DNA of 64,000 nt from Bin80 sp964503085 (GTDB taxonomy: Bacteria > Bacteroidota > Rhodothermia > Rhodothermales > Bin80): positions 38,656-102,655 of the forward strand of contig CAZCYQ010000005.1 of assembly GCA_964503085.1 (NCBI GenBank). Reading direction: 5' to 3'. The notes beneath the pieces are model-generated. The model made no database searches, had not been told where the DNA came from, and saw only the letters and a list, made by a program, of their open reading frames with translations. The position numbers and the translations under genes are program-made. Each line of letters begins with the position of its first letter. Position 1 is the first letter of the stretch. Shown piece by piece: positions 19,065-27,465 of this stretch.

Positions 19065-20270
19065 ATGGCGCAGAAACACAATATAACGATGCTTGGGACT
19101 GGTCTGATTGGACTGTTCTATACCATGACACTACACGGACAAAGAGGACGTGACCGTGTCAGTTGCGTATACTCGCGAGACATTGATCGTGCCCAGGCAT
19201 TTGCGAGGAAGTGGGGAATTGAACATGCAGTAACCGACATGGAGGAGGCCATTAAACACACATCCAGTGATGTTGTTATCATTGGATTACCCAATCATTT
19301 GCATGAGGAGGCTGTACGATATTGTGCAGAGGCAGGCAAAGCTGTGCTTTGCACCAAACCATTGGCACGCAGTGCTGCAGAAGCAAAGAGGATCCTGGAT
19401 ATTGTCGAGTCAAGCGGTATTTTTGCAGGTTACCTGGAAGATCTCGTGTACACCCCCAAGACACTCAAAGCATTGGAATCGGTGCGTCGAGGTGCCTTGG
19501 GAGAAATACTCTGGACGCGTTCGCGCGAGGCACACAGTGGTCCGCACAGCAGTTGGTTTTGGGACATAGAGCAGGCAGGTGGTGGAGCAATTGTAGACTT
19601 GGGCTGCCACTGTATTGAGATCATCCGCAACTTTGTGGGCAAGGACATTCGACCCGTAGAAGTAAGCTGTTGGGCGGATACGCTGGTGCACCCCATAAAA
19701 GCGGAAGACAACAGTATAGCGCTGATTCGCTTTGAGAATGGCGCTGTGGGTCAGTTTGAAGTCAGCTGGACATTCCGGGGAGGTATGGACTTGCGCGACG
19801 AGGTGGCTGGTACCGAGGGTACAATTTGGCTAAACCATTTTTTGAGGACAGGTTTTGAGATGTTTTCGAGTGGTGCAGGAGGCTATGTTGCGGAGAAAGC
19901 TGAGCAGGAGTCAGGGTGGCTGTTTCCGGTGGGTGATGAAGTACACGAATTGGGCTACACGGACATGTTCACGGACATGTTTGATGCGATGGATGAAGGT
20001 CGTGAACCGATGGAGACGATCTATGATGGGTATGTGGTCAATGCGGTGATAGATGCGTGCTACCGCTCTGCTAAGTCCTGCAAATGGGAGTCGGTAGAGT
20101 TGGAGGACTGGCGTGGACGCAATGGAGTTGCACGGATACAGGGTCTAACGGAGACGATTGATGGACTTGAGCTGGTCAAGCGTGAGCGCCTGCCAAATGG
20201 CGAAGTCAAGCTCATCCTTAAGGATCCCGGTACGGGCGAAGTCACGCAACGAGTGGTCGAAAATGATTAA
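19065..20270 (+). CDS. Gfo/Idh/MocA-family oxidoreductase
   Basis: The frame is open from 19014, but the ATG at 19065 places the dinucleotide-binding loop at the start ('MAQKHNITMLGTGLIG'). The 401-residue enzyme has an N-terminal Rossmann domain, the family's 'KP' motif in the variant form 'CTKPLA', and a C-terminal alpha/beta domain with 'GGGAIVDLGCHCIEII', whose histidine is the usual catalytic residue. These enzymes oxidise or reduce sugars, inositols or their acids with NAD(P). Its stop codon lies inside the start of the UlaG-like gene (overlap of 8 bp), and the SIS gene is divergent. Substrate cannot be read from sequence. Confidence 0.88.
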   Translation: MAQKHNITMLGTGLIGLFYTMTLHGQRGRDRVSCVYSRDIDRAQAFARKWGIEHAVTDMEEAIKHTSSDVVIIGLPNHLHEEAVRYCAEAGKAVLCTKPLARSAAEAKRILDIVESSGIFAGYLEDLVYTPKTLKALESVRRGALGEILWTRSREAHSGPHSSWFWDIEQAGGGAIVDLGCHCIEIIRNFVGKDIRPVEVSCWADTLVHPIKAEDNSIALIRFENGAVGQFEVSWTFRGGMDLRDEVAGTEGTIWLNHFLRTGFEMFSSGAGGYVAEKAEQESGWLFPVGDEVHELGYTDMFTDMFDAMDEGREPMETIYDGYVVNAVIDACYRSAKSCKWESVELEDWRGRNGVARIQGLTETIDGLELVKRERLPNGEVKLILKDPGTGEVTQRVVEND

Positions 20271-21114
20271 GCCCTTGCAGAACGGAGCAACGCTGCTTGC
20301 AGACATCCGCGGCAGCGCAGTGCCCCCAGGGCAATGGCGTATGTGGTGGCTTGGTCAAAGTGGATTCTTGATTAAATGGGAGGAGCGGTACTGTCTGTTG
20401 GATCCATACCTCTCAGATTCGCTGACAAACAAGTACGCCAGTACGGACAAGCCACATATACGTATGACCGAGCTCGTGTTGGCTCCAGACAGGCTTGATT
20501 GTATAGACGTTGTCAGTTCAAGCCACAATCATACGGACCATCTGGATGCCGAAACACTCAAGCCGCTGCGGCGCGTGAATCCAGACTTGGCCATGGTTAT
20601 TCCAGAGGCGAACAGGTCATTTGTTGCTGAACGGTTGCAATGTGATTCTGCGTGGCCGATTGGGCTTAGTGATGGGATCCAGTGTGAATTGCGGGGATTT
20701 CGATTTGTGGGTATCCCGGCCGCTCACGAGGCTCTGGAAGTGGATGAATTTGGGCAACATCGGTTTATGGGATACATTATTAAGTTTGGGGACTGGACGT
20801 TCTATCACAGTGGAGATACTTTGCTTTATGAGGGCATGGTTGATCGGCTAAAACCGTGGTGTGTGGACGTTGCATTATTGCCCATCAATGGTCGAGATCC
20901 GGTACGCCGTGTTGCCGGCAATTTAAATGGCAGGCAAGCGGCCCGATTGGCAAAAGATATCGGAGCCAAGCTCGTAGTGCCCTGTCATTATGATATGTTC
21001 ACATTCAATACCGCGTCACCGGAGTCATTTGTCGCTGAATGCAATGAGCTGAACCAGCCGCACTATGTTATGAAGAACGGTGAAGGGCTTGATAGTATAT
21101 CGCTCACGGTATAG
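20263..21114 (+). CDS. MBL-fold metal-dependent hydrolase, UlaG-like
   Basis: I place the start at ATG 20263, overlapping the oxidoreductase stop. The upstream frame extension to 20158 runs inside that gene and is not protein-like. The 283-residue protein has the metallo-beta-lactamase signature 'SSHNHTDHLD' (HxHxDH), then 'IPAAHE', 'YHSGDT' and 'VPCHYDMF', matching the UlaG/L-ascorbate-6-phosphate lactonase group. The cytosolic role is probably lactone or phosphoester hydrolysis. Coupling to a Gfo/Idh/MocA dehydrogenase would fit a sugar oxidised to a lactone and then opened. That pathway is inference. Confidence 0.85.
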   Translation: MIKPLQNGATLLADIRGSAVPPGQWRMWWLGQSGFLIKWEERYCLLDPYLSDSLTNKYASTDKPHIRMTELVLAPDRLDCIDVVSSSHNHTDHLDAETLKPLRRVNPDLAMVIPEANRSFVAERLQCDSAWPIGLSDGIQCELRGFRFVGIPAAHEALEVDEFGQHRFMGYIIKFGDWTFYHSGDTLLYEGMVDRLKPWCVDVALLPINGRDPVRRVAGNLNGRQAARLAKDIGAKLVVPCHYDMFTFNTASPESFVAECNELNQPHYVMKNGEGLDSISLTV

Positions 21115-21577
21115 CGTTACGTGTCTTGCATGAATGTATTGGGCGAAATCAATGGAAGGGACATTCTTTGCGGGTAAGGATGGGAACTATACGGTGTCTG
21201 CCTGAACCGCATTAGAAGCAATTGCGGAGCAACGCAATCTGTAGATAGTGCCCGTCAGAAATCTCTATTTTCGGCACATCACCGACTTTTCTTTGGTTGG
21301 GTTGATAACAGTAAGATTCGATTACTGCGCATGAGCGAGGGATTCCCCTGGCCACACAGGCAGTTGGGCATACTGTGTAAATGCACGTCGCAGACTCCAG
21401 TATCGGAGTGTGTTGATACTGGTCAGGCGACATTCTGCTACGATTGCGTACGCGGTCTCAACCCGCACATCGATTGATGGTGCAATCATGGGGAAGGTCT
21501 AATCCTCCGCACTTCTTCCGCTCCCCTGTGCGCAGCTAAAGCAAAAAGGATTAATTGCCAAGTAGTTGGACATTTGG
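21115..21577. other. Intergenic region, nothing recognised
   Basis: These 460 bases lie between two convergent units (UlaG-like plus strand and HicA-like minus strand). Open frames on either strand are short and cysteine-rich without known motifs. I see no clear terminator hairpin with a T run. Confidence 0.4.
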
Positions 21578-21766
21578 CTAAACCTTTTCGTTTATTCCAG
21601 CTTTTTTGAGTATTTCGTTAGCCGTATGACGCTTTTTGATTTTTGCTGGGACAGATACATTTATGTTGTCTTTGCCCCAGATTACGTGACTGCCTCGAGG
21701 GTTGCGTTTTACGGAGAACCCATTTCTTTTTAGCAGCTTCAAAATCCTCCGCTCATACCCCGCCAT
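21578..21766 (-). CDS. HicA-like mRNA interferase toxin
   Basis: This 62-residue protein is the usual HicA size and reads like the family: 'LLKRNGFSVKRNPRGSHVIW' contains the 'GSH' active-site histidine (H27), and 'VSVPAKIKKRHTANEILKKA' matches the conserved 'vPvH...l..gtl..il.qagi' end, though with lysines in place of the usual 'H...k'. It starts 3 bases after the stop of the HicB-like gene. HicA toxins cleave mRNA and are neutralised by HicB. Confident about family; activity not tested. Confidence 0.8.
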   Translation of the reverse strand: MAGYERRILKLLKRNGFSVKRNPRGSHVIWGKDNINVSVPAKIKKRHTANEILKKAGINEKV

Positions 21767-21769
21767 AGC

Positions 21770-22084
21770 TTACGCATACTGTACAGGATGTGAGCGCTCA
21801 TTGCTGCTCCAAGACATTCTCGGCAGTGAATTCGAGGAGCTGGATTCTTGCTGGAGAACAGCGTCTGTGGTGCGCTTAAACTCCACATGCAAAGTGGCAT
21901 TTGCGATTTGTTCATCAGCCAAGCCATGATTCAACCGCAATAAGTCAGAAGCAACTCGTGGTAGTTCAACCAACAACTTGTCGAATGTGCCGACCTCAAT
22001 TATCAGTCCCGTAATATCGCTGTCAGTGACCGCCAGTGTACCGTCTTCGTATGCCAAAACAGTAACAGAAAAAGTTTGTGCCAT
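21770..22084 (-). CDS. HicB-like antitoxin (DUF1902-like domain)
   Basis: I use the ATG at 22084. The frame continues to 22126, but the domain begins directly at 'MAQTFSVTVLAYEDGTLAVT'. Residues 1-50 fit the DUF1902/HicB partial RNase-H-like fold ('SDITGLIIEVGTFDKLL', then 'VASDLLRLN'). The remaining 50 residues are not a recognised HTH or RHH. Its gene precedes the toxin gene, an antitoxin-first order often seen with this subtype. An inverted repeat lies 70 bp upstream. The pairing, order and spacing make a type II toxin-antitoxin module likely. Confidence 0.72.
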   Translation of the reverse strand: MAQTFSVTVLAYEDGTLAVTDSDITGLIIEVGTFDKLLVELPRVASDLLRLNHGLADEQIANATLHVEFKRTTDAVLQQESSSSNSLPRMSWSSNERSHPVQYA

Positions 22085-22519
22085 CAGAGGCTCGGGTATG
22101 GTGGCTTTGTTGGTTAGGAGTGTCAATGTACGGATACGACTTAAAAAGGTGTCTTTCCCTGTTCAAAAGTAGGGAAAACAAGGGGGTATTGTGTGTAATT
22201 GTTGGACAAAACTATCGAATTTTTGTTGCTTTATGCAACAGTCTCTTACTTGTAAGATAGAGGAGTATTGCGGGATTGTGTAAGAATTTCAGATTTGGGG
22301 CATTCCTCTGGAGGATCTGTTATGTCTTCGTAACCATGGCTTCGAAACAGAGTGAGGCAATTGCGAATCCATCTATGTTATCCATTGTTCAACCCATCAT
22401 GCTCAAGGAGGGACCGACCGAATATGGTTGTATACTAAGAATACAAGTGTCGGCATTCCCGTCTTAGGCGGGGATCAATCGCTACTGTATTGCTATATTC
22501 AATGCAGGTTCTTGCGCAG
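22085..22519. other. Intergenic region between hicB-like gene and pyrC
   Basis: About 435 AT-rich bases contain the divergent promoters for the toxin-antitoxin pair and the pyrC operon. Two palindromic elements besides the repeat listed separately are visible: GTTGC-TTTAT-GCAAC near 22228-22242 and TCTTAC-TT-GTAAGA near 22243-22257. No gene recognised. Confidence 0.45.
22154..22177. repeat. Inverted repeat upstream of hicB-like gene, possible operator
   Basis: TTTCCCT and AGGGAAA face each other across a 10-base spacer, centred about 80 bp before the antitoxin start. HicB-type antitoxins autoregulate by binding inverted repeats, but this HicB lacks an obvious DNA-binding domain, so the operator role is only a guess. 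Confidence 0.35.
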
Positions 22520-23806
22520 ATGACACCGAATCTTTTGATCCAAGGCGGAACGCTACTGCATCCTCTGACCGGGGATGCTCATCATGCAGATATGCGTATT
22601 CGCGATGGCGTGATCACAGAAATCGGGCGTGACCTGGTGAGTTCCGGGGAACATGTACTTAATGTACAAGGGCGCATGGTGTCACCGGGATGGATAGACA
22701 TGCATGTCCACTTGCGTGAGCCGGGCGAGGAACACAAGGAGACCGTCGAAACAGGTTGCCGCGCTGCTGCCTTTGGCGGCTTTACTGCAGTTGCCTGTAT
22801 GCCCAACACCACGCCTCCCATAGACACGAGAGAATCAGTTCACTCGCTTATAAAGCGAGCGGAAGCATTACCGGTGGATGTGCACCCCATTGCCTGTGTG
22901 TCACGCGGGCGTGCGGGCAAAGAGCTCTCGGAAATGGCTGAGCTAGCAGCTGCAGGGGCGGTTGCCTTTAGCGATGATGGATCACCGGTGCAGGATGGAA
23001 GCTTAATGCGCCGAGCACTTGAGTATGCCCGGGCACTGGACAAGCCCATCATTAATCACATGGAGGCCATGGAGCTTGGCCCCAAAGGTCATATCAATGA
23101 GGGGCAGGTATCCACCAGGCTTGGCTTGACTCCTATACCAACGTTTTCGGAGGAGTCAATGCTTGCACGTGATCTCATGTTGGCTGAGTTGACAGGAGGA
23201 CATTTACACGTTGCCCACGTATCAACGGCACGCTCAACGGACATGATTCGGGAGGCCAAGTCCCGCGGTATAAGGGTCACAGCAGAAGCATGTACGCACC
23301 ATTTTTCGTTGACCGACGAGATCGTTGAGCATTCCGGTTTTGATGCACAAACCAAGATGCATCCGCCCCTGCGCACGGCTGCAGATGTGGAGGCTATTCG
23401 TGCGGGGTTCGTTGATGGAACGCTGGATGCAATATGCACAGATCACGCTCCGCACGCGCCTTTCGAGAAAGAGGTTGATTTTGTAGCTGCCCCATTTGGT
23501 ATTATTGGCCTGGAAACTGCATGGGGACTGACTGGTCGGTACCTAATCAACCCGCAATATCTGAGCATCGCCCGTGCAGTATATAGTCTCTGTGTGGCTC
23601 CTCGTGTGATTTTGGGACTTGATGTGCCTGCGCTTGAGCCCGGAGCCACCGCGAACCTGACGATCTTTGACGCGACGACAAACTGGACATTCGAGGCCCG
23701 GCATATCCATTCCAAGAGCCGGAATACTCCGTTTGTAGGCACGGACATGATTGGGCGCGCGTGGGCGATCTACAATAAAGGACAACTCGTCGAGCACGAA
23801 CCGTGA
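22520..23806 (+). CDS. pyrC: Dihydroorotase (class I)
   Basis: The enzyme converts N-carbamoyl-aspartate to dihydroorotate in pyrimidine synthesis. The frame is open from a TTG at 22490, and ATGs at 22502 and 22520 are both possible. I take 22520, where the conserved domain starts ('MTPNLLIQGGTLL'). About 428 residues is standard for class I. Metal and substrate motifs are intact: 'GWIDMHVHLREPG', 'ETGCRAAAFGGFTAVACMPN', 'INHMEAM', 'HVAHVSTARS', 'TAEACTHHF' and 'AICTDHAPH'. It overlaps ddl by 4 bp and heads a pyrC-ddl-murF unit. Confidence 0.93.
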   Translation: MTPNLLIQGGTLLHPLTGDAHHADMRIRDGVITEIGRDLVSSGEHVLNVQGRMVSPGWIDMHVHLREPGEEHKETVETGCRAAAFGGFTAVACMPNTTPPIDTRESVHSLIKRAEALPVDVHPIACVSRGRAGKELSEMAELAAAGAVAFSDDGSPVQDGSLMRRALEYARALDKPIINHMEAMELGPKGHINEGQVSTRLGLTPIPTFSEESMLARDLMLAELTGGHLHVAHVSTARSTDMIREAKSRGIRVTAEACTHHFSLTDEIVEHSGFDAQTKMHPPLRTAADVEAIRAGFVDGTLDAICTDHAPHAPFEKEVDFVAAPFGIIGLETAWGLTGRYLINPQYLSIARAVYSLCVAPRVILGLDVPALEPGATANLTIFDATTNWTFEARHIHSKSRNTPFVGTDMIGRAWAIYNKGQLVEHEP

Positions 23807-24894
23807 AAATAAATTCAGTCCCTGCCGACCTGCATGTAGTTCTAATCTATGGCGGACAGTCAGCCGAGCATGAAGTGTCTCTTGTTTCGGCGCGCAATAT
23901 TCTCGATGCACTTGACCTGACCCGATATAAGGTCACGTTGGTTCGAATTGATCACGATGGCACATGGTGCCAGATAGCAACGGTCAATGACGTCAATCGG
24001 CAACAAATAAACCTGAACGCCCGCGGCGAGCCGGTTTTGCTGGGGCCTGGCAGGAAGCTTATTCCAGTTAAAACGCCGGATAGGGCAGTGACCGTGGATG
24101 TGGTATTTCCAGTGTTACATGGTACCAACGGGGAGGATGGTACAATTCAGGGATTACTCCAGATGTATGGTATTCCCTGTGTCGGGGCAGGCGTTTTGGG
24201 GTCAGCAATATGTATGGATAAGGAGGTCTCAAAACGCCTTTTGCAGCAGGACGGTATTCCAGTGCCTAGTTATAGGGTTCTATACCGAGATACGATGGAT
24301 TTTCCCAGCTATGACTCTATAGCAGAGGTGCTTGGCGAGACATTCTTCGTGAAACCGGCCAACACTGGATCATCGGTCGGTATTTCCCGCGTAACATCAG
24401 CTGCTACGTGCGAAGCAGCCATAAAAAAGGCTTTTCAATTTGACGACAAAGTGTTAGTGGAACAGGCCATTAATGGGCGTGAGATCGAATGTGCTGTATT
24501 GGGGTACGCTCCTATGGAGGTTTCCATATGTGGGGAAATAACCACAACACATTCATTCTATTCGTATGAAGCCAAGTATGAGGATGAGGAAGCAACAAGC
24601 TTAATCATTCCGGCACAAATGCCAGACGATGTTCTGGAATCTATTCAGAACATGGCTGGCAGAGTTTGCAGAGTTCTCGAGTGCGGCGGTATGGCCCGTG
24701 TGGATTTCTTCCTTGAAGAACCAGGCCGACTGTTGGTCAATGAGGTTAATACTATTCCAGGCTTTACCACGGTAAGCATGTATCCATTGCTCTGGGAGCA
24801 TTCGGGGAAGTCACGTTCGGAAGTGGTCAATATCCTGATTCGAGACGCACTTGATGCTCATTTGCAGCGTCAGGAACTGATACGCAGGCGTTAA
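23803..24894 (+). CDS. ddl: D-alanine--D-alanine ligase
   Basis: This cytoplasmic ATP-grasp enzyme joins two D-alanines for peptidoglycan. The 363 residues include 'GGQSAEHEVSLVSARN', 'HGTNGEDGTIQG', 'FVKPANTGSSVGIS', 'EIECAVLG' and 'NEVNTIPGFTTVSMYP', covering the N-terminal, ATP-grasp and catalytic loops of the family. The start is GTG, overlapping the pyrC stop (GTGA). The stop overlaps the murF start by one base. Both overlaps and the shared pathway with murF support an operon. Confidence 0.95.
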   Translation: MKINSVPADLHVVLIYGGQSAEHEVSLVSARNILDALDLTRYKVTLVRIDHDGTWCQIATVNDVNRQQINLNARGEPVLLGPGRKLIPVKTPDRAVTVDVVFPVLHGTNGEDGTIQGLLQMYGIPCVGAGVLGSAICMDKEVSKRLLQQDGIPVPSYRVLYRDTMDFPSYDSIAEVLGETFFVKPANTGSSVGISRVTSAATCEAAIKKAFQFDDKVLVEQAINGREIECAVLGYAPMEVSICGEITTTHSFYSYEAKYEDEEATSLIIPAQMPDDVLESIQNMAGRVCRVLECGGMARVDFFLEEPGRLLVNEVNTIPGFTTVSMYPLLWEHSGKSRSEVVNILIRDALDAHLQRQELIRRR

Positions 24895-26195
24895 TGCCTT
24901 TTTCAACGGATACACGGACGTTGCAACCTGGGGATACGTATGTGGCGATTCGGGGCGAACGCCATGACGGGCATGACTTTGTGCAGCAGGCTTTTGATAG
25001 AGGGGCATCGAATGCGGTGACGGAACGGAAAATCACAGGAGTTGGTGCAGGCAGGGTAACGATCGTTCCTGATACGATAGTTCACCTTGCAGAATTGGCC
25101 CATGAGAGGGTAGCACGCGCACGTGCGACCGTAGTAGCCATAACTGGCTCGGTAGGAAAAACAACCACGCGCAATGCGGTTACGCAGGTCCTGGAGAGTG
25201 CAGGGCCGGTGGTTGCGTCAGTTGGTAACCTGAACACACTCCTAGGCTTATCGCTGACCCTGGTGAACTGTGATCTCAAGCCAAATTCGTGCCTGGTACT
25301 TGAAATGGGTGCCACTAGGAAGGGCGACCTTTCGGAGATCACCACCTATTTCAAGCCGGATATTTCCATTGTGACGAATGTTAGGGGGGTACACCTGGAA
25401 TCCTTTGGCTCGCTTGATGGCGTTCAGGAAGCGAAGAGTGAGCTTGTACGGGCGCTTGGACCTGACGGTATCGCTTGTTTGAACGCGGATGATCCTCGTA
25501 CCCGCGCCATGGTCGCTGATTGCAGAGCGGAGCACATGCTTTTTGGAGTTGCTTCGGATGCCCAGATTACGCCTTTGGATATCACCGCGAACCTTCCCCT
25601 GTTAGGTGAACATGTAATCTACGTGGCGTTGGCAGCTTTTGCGGCTGGGAGGGCGATGGGTATGGATCCTAAAGTGATCAATGACGCTTTATGTAGGCTC
25701 AAACCCGAAAAAGGACGACTCAATCGACTTCCCGGAAAGAGCCATTCCACTCTCATTGACGATACCTACAACGCCAGCCCAGATGCAGTGAAGGTTGCTT
25801 TGAATGTATTGGAGAAGCATCCAGCCGCACGCCGTATTGTGTTTATTGGGGATATGCTCGAGCTGGGGTCCGAAGAACGCACGGCGCATGTGTCTGCGTT
25901 GCACGAGGCTGCTAAAATAGCGGATCTAGTGTTTGGATGTGGCCCCAGAATGCAACAGGCTGTAAACGAGCTGCCTCCGGAAATGGCCCGGTATGTGCAT
26001 GGTTTTCCGAGTTCTGAAGAGGTAGCCTCAGAGCTTACTCGTGGGAGGAAATATCGCCCAAAACGGGGAGACGTGATCTTGGTGAAGGGTTCGCAAGGGG
26101 CACGTATGGAGCGCGTTAGCCGTGCGTTGCTTGCAGAGCATGTCTCTCCCGAATCCGTATTGCCTCGTCAAACCGAAGCATGGCTGTCCATCTAA
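24894..26195 (+). CDS. murF: UDP-N-acetylmuramoyl-tripeptide--D-alanyl-D-alanine ligase
   Basis: This Mur ligase adds the D-Ala-D-Ala made by Ddl to UDP-MurNAc-tripeptide in the cytoplasm. The 433 residues contain the N-terminal MurF substrate domain, the P-loop 'ITGSVGKTTT' (85-91 core), 'NTLLGLSLTL', 'LEMGATRKGDL', 'IVTNVRGVHLESFGS', and the C-terminal 'LIDDTYNASPDA' with 'FIGDMLELG'. The start codon ATG shares its first base with the ddl stop. There is no obvious terminator after it before nrnA. Confidence 0.95.
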   Translation: MPFSTDTRTLQPGDTYVAIRGERHDGHDFVQQAFDRGASNAVTERKITGVGAGRVTIVPDTIVHLAELAHERVARARATVVAITGSVGKTTTRNAVTQVLESAGPVVASVGNLNTLLGLSLTLVNCDLKPNSCLVLEMGATRKGDLSEITTYFKPDISIVTNVRGVHLESFGSLDGVQEAKSELVRALGPDGIACLNADDPRTRAMVADCRAEHMLFGVASDAQITPLDITANLPLLGEHVIYVALAAFAAGRAMGMDPKVINDALCRLKPEKGRLNRLPGKSHSTLIDDTYNASPDAVKVALNVLEKHPAARRIVFIGDMLELGSEERTAHVSALHEAAKIADLVFGCGPRMQQAVNELPPEMARYVHGFPSSEEVASELTRGRKYRPKRGDVILVKGSQGARMERVSRALLAEHVSPESVLPRQTEAWLSI

Positions 26196-26261
26196 TCGAA
26201 CAAGCACACCTGATCTCCGTTTAAGCTACGCATAACGGAATGTGTCCGTGTAGGGGGTTCA

Positions 26262-26273
26262 TTCGGCGCCGAA
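26262..26273. repeat. Perfect 12-bp palindrome in the murF-nrnA gap
   Basis: TTCGGCGCCGAA lies in the 214-bp gap between murF and the DHH phosphoesterase gene, about 140 bp before its start. It could be a dimeric regulator site or part of a hairpin. It has no T run, so it is not a simple terminator. Confidence 0.3.
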
Positions 26274-26409
26274 ACTAGTCGTTTCCAGTGTTCAGATAGA
26301 TTCAGGAGTTCGGTGGTTACCACGCTGTGCAAATCGAATCCCGCCTGCGGTAGTACCGGAAACGGAGTTTTTTGGATCTTCTGATTGTCCTAATGCCCTC
26401 AGCTTTGGC

Positions 26410-27465
26410 ATGTTAAAAAACATTCTCGGTGTACTGCTTGATCATCAGCGTTTCGTGATCACCACCCACCAGCGCCCTGACGGAGATGCCATTGGTTCGC
26501 AGATAGCACTCGGAAGATTCCTGGAGAAATTGGGCAAGGAGGTGGTTATGTTCAATTCCGATCCAGTTCCGCCCAGATTGGACTGGATGCCCGGTTCGGG
26601 GGCAATACGAACGGGTAATACCCAGGCCAACCGAAATGCGATGGTTGGCGCGGATGTAGTTGTGGTTGTGGATACTAACAGCCGTGATCGATTGGGCCGG
26701 ACTGTTCGGGAGGCCCTCTACCGCTATAATGGGCCCATATTGTTGATTGATCATCATACAGGCCCGGAATCCTGGTTTACATGGATGTTGCGTGACGAAC
26801 ATGCGGCGGCAACGGGTGCACTTATTTATGATCTGATTTGCACGTACGATGCAGATTTGATTGATGTACAGATCGCGACCGCCCTGTACACGGCAATTAT
26901 GACAGATACGGGGTCCTTTCGATTCGCTGCGGTGACTTCTGCAGTTCACCGCATGGCTGCCGATCTACTTGATCGCGGAAGCTACTCTCCCTCGGAGGTA
27001 TACGCTGGTGTTTATGAAAATCACTCGCCCTCCTGGCCTCCCTTTCTGGCGATGGTACTTCGGAGTCTGACCTTGTTGCATGATGGCGTGCTGGCCTATA
27101 TCACAGTCACACCACATATGCTCAAATCCGCAGGCATAGATTACAGTGAAGTAGAGGGTCTATCCGAATTTGCAATGTCTGTCGCGGGTGTAAAGGCGAC
27201 CCTAGTCTTCACAGAAACGAAGCACGGGACCAAGGTCAGTTTTCGCTCTAAAGGTGATCTGTGTGTCGATGTCTGGGCGCAGGCCTATGGAGGTGGGGGA
27301 CATCAGAATGCATCTGGAGCATTTCTCAAGGATCAATCAATCAGGACAGCCGTGACGAATGTTCTGGAATCTGCTCCACGTTTTCTGGGGATTGAAGACA
27401 TCAACGATATGGTTTTAGCCGAAGAAGACCAAGCCTATTTTAAAGCATTGTCCAGTCCGAACTAA
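26410..27465 (+). CDS. nrnA: DHH-family phosphoesterase, NrnA-type oligoribonuclease/pAp phosphatase
   Basis: The 351-residue cytoplasmic enzyme has the DHH domain motifs 'TTHQRPDGDAIGS', 'VVVVVDTNSRDRLG', 'LLIDHHTGPE' and 'AIMTDTGSFRF', then the DHHA1 nucleic-acid-binding domain with 'AYGGGGHQNASGAFL'. NrnA-type proteins degrade very short RNAs and dephosphorylate 3',5'-pAp. Other family members cleave c-di-AMP or pGpG, so the exact substrate is inferred. The stop shares a base with the pepA start, so they are coupled. Confidence 0.88.
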   Translation: MLKNILGVLLDHQRFVITTHQRPDGDAIGSQIALGRFLEKLGKEVVMFNSDPVPPRLDWMPGSGAIRTGNTQANRNAMVGADVVVVVDTNSRDRLGRTVREALYRYNGPILLIDHHTGPESWFTWMLRDEHAAATGALIYDLICTYDADLIDVQIATALYTAIMTDTGSFRFAAVTSAVHRMAADLLDRGSYSPSEVYAGVYENHSPSWPPFLAMVLRSLTLLHDGVLAYITVTPHMLKSAGIDYSEVEGLSEFAMSVAGVKATLVFTETKHGTKVSFRSKGDLCVDVWAQAYGGGGHQNASGAFLKDQSIRTAVTNVLESAPRFLGIEDINDMVLAEEDQAYFKALSSPN

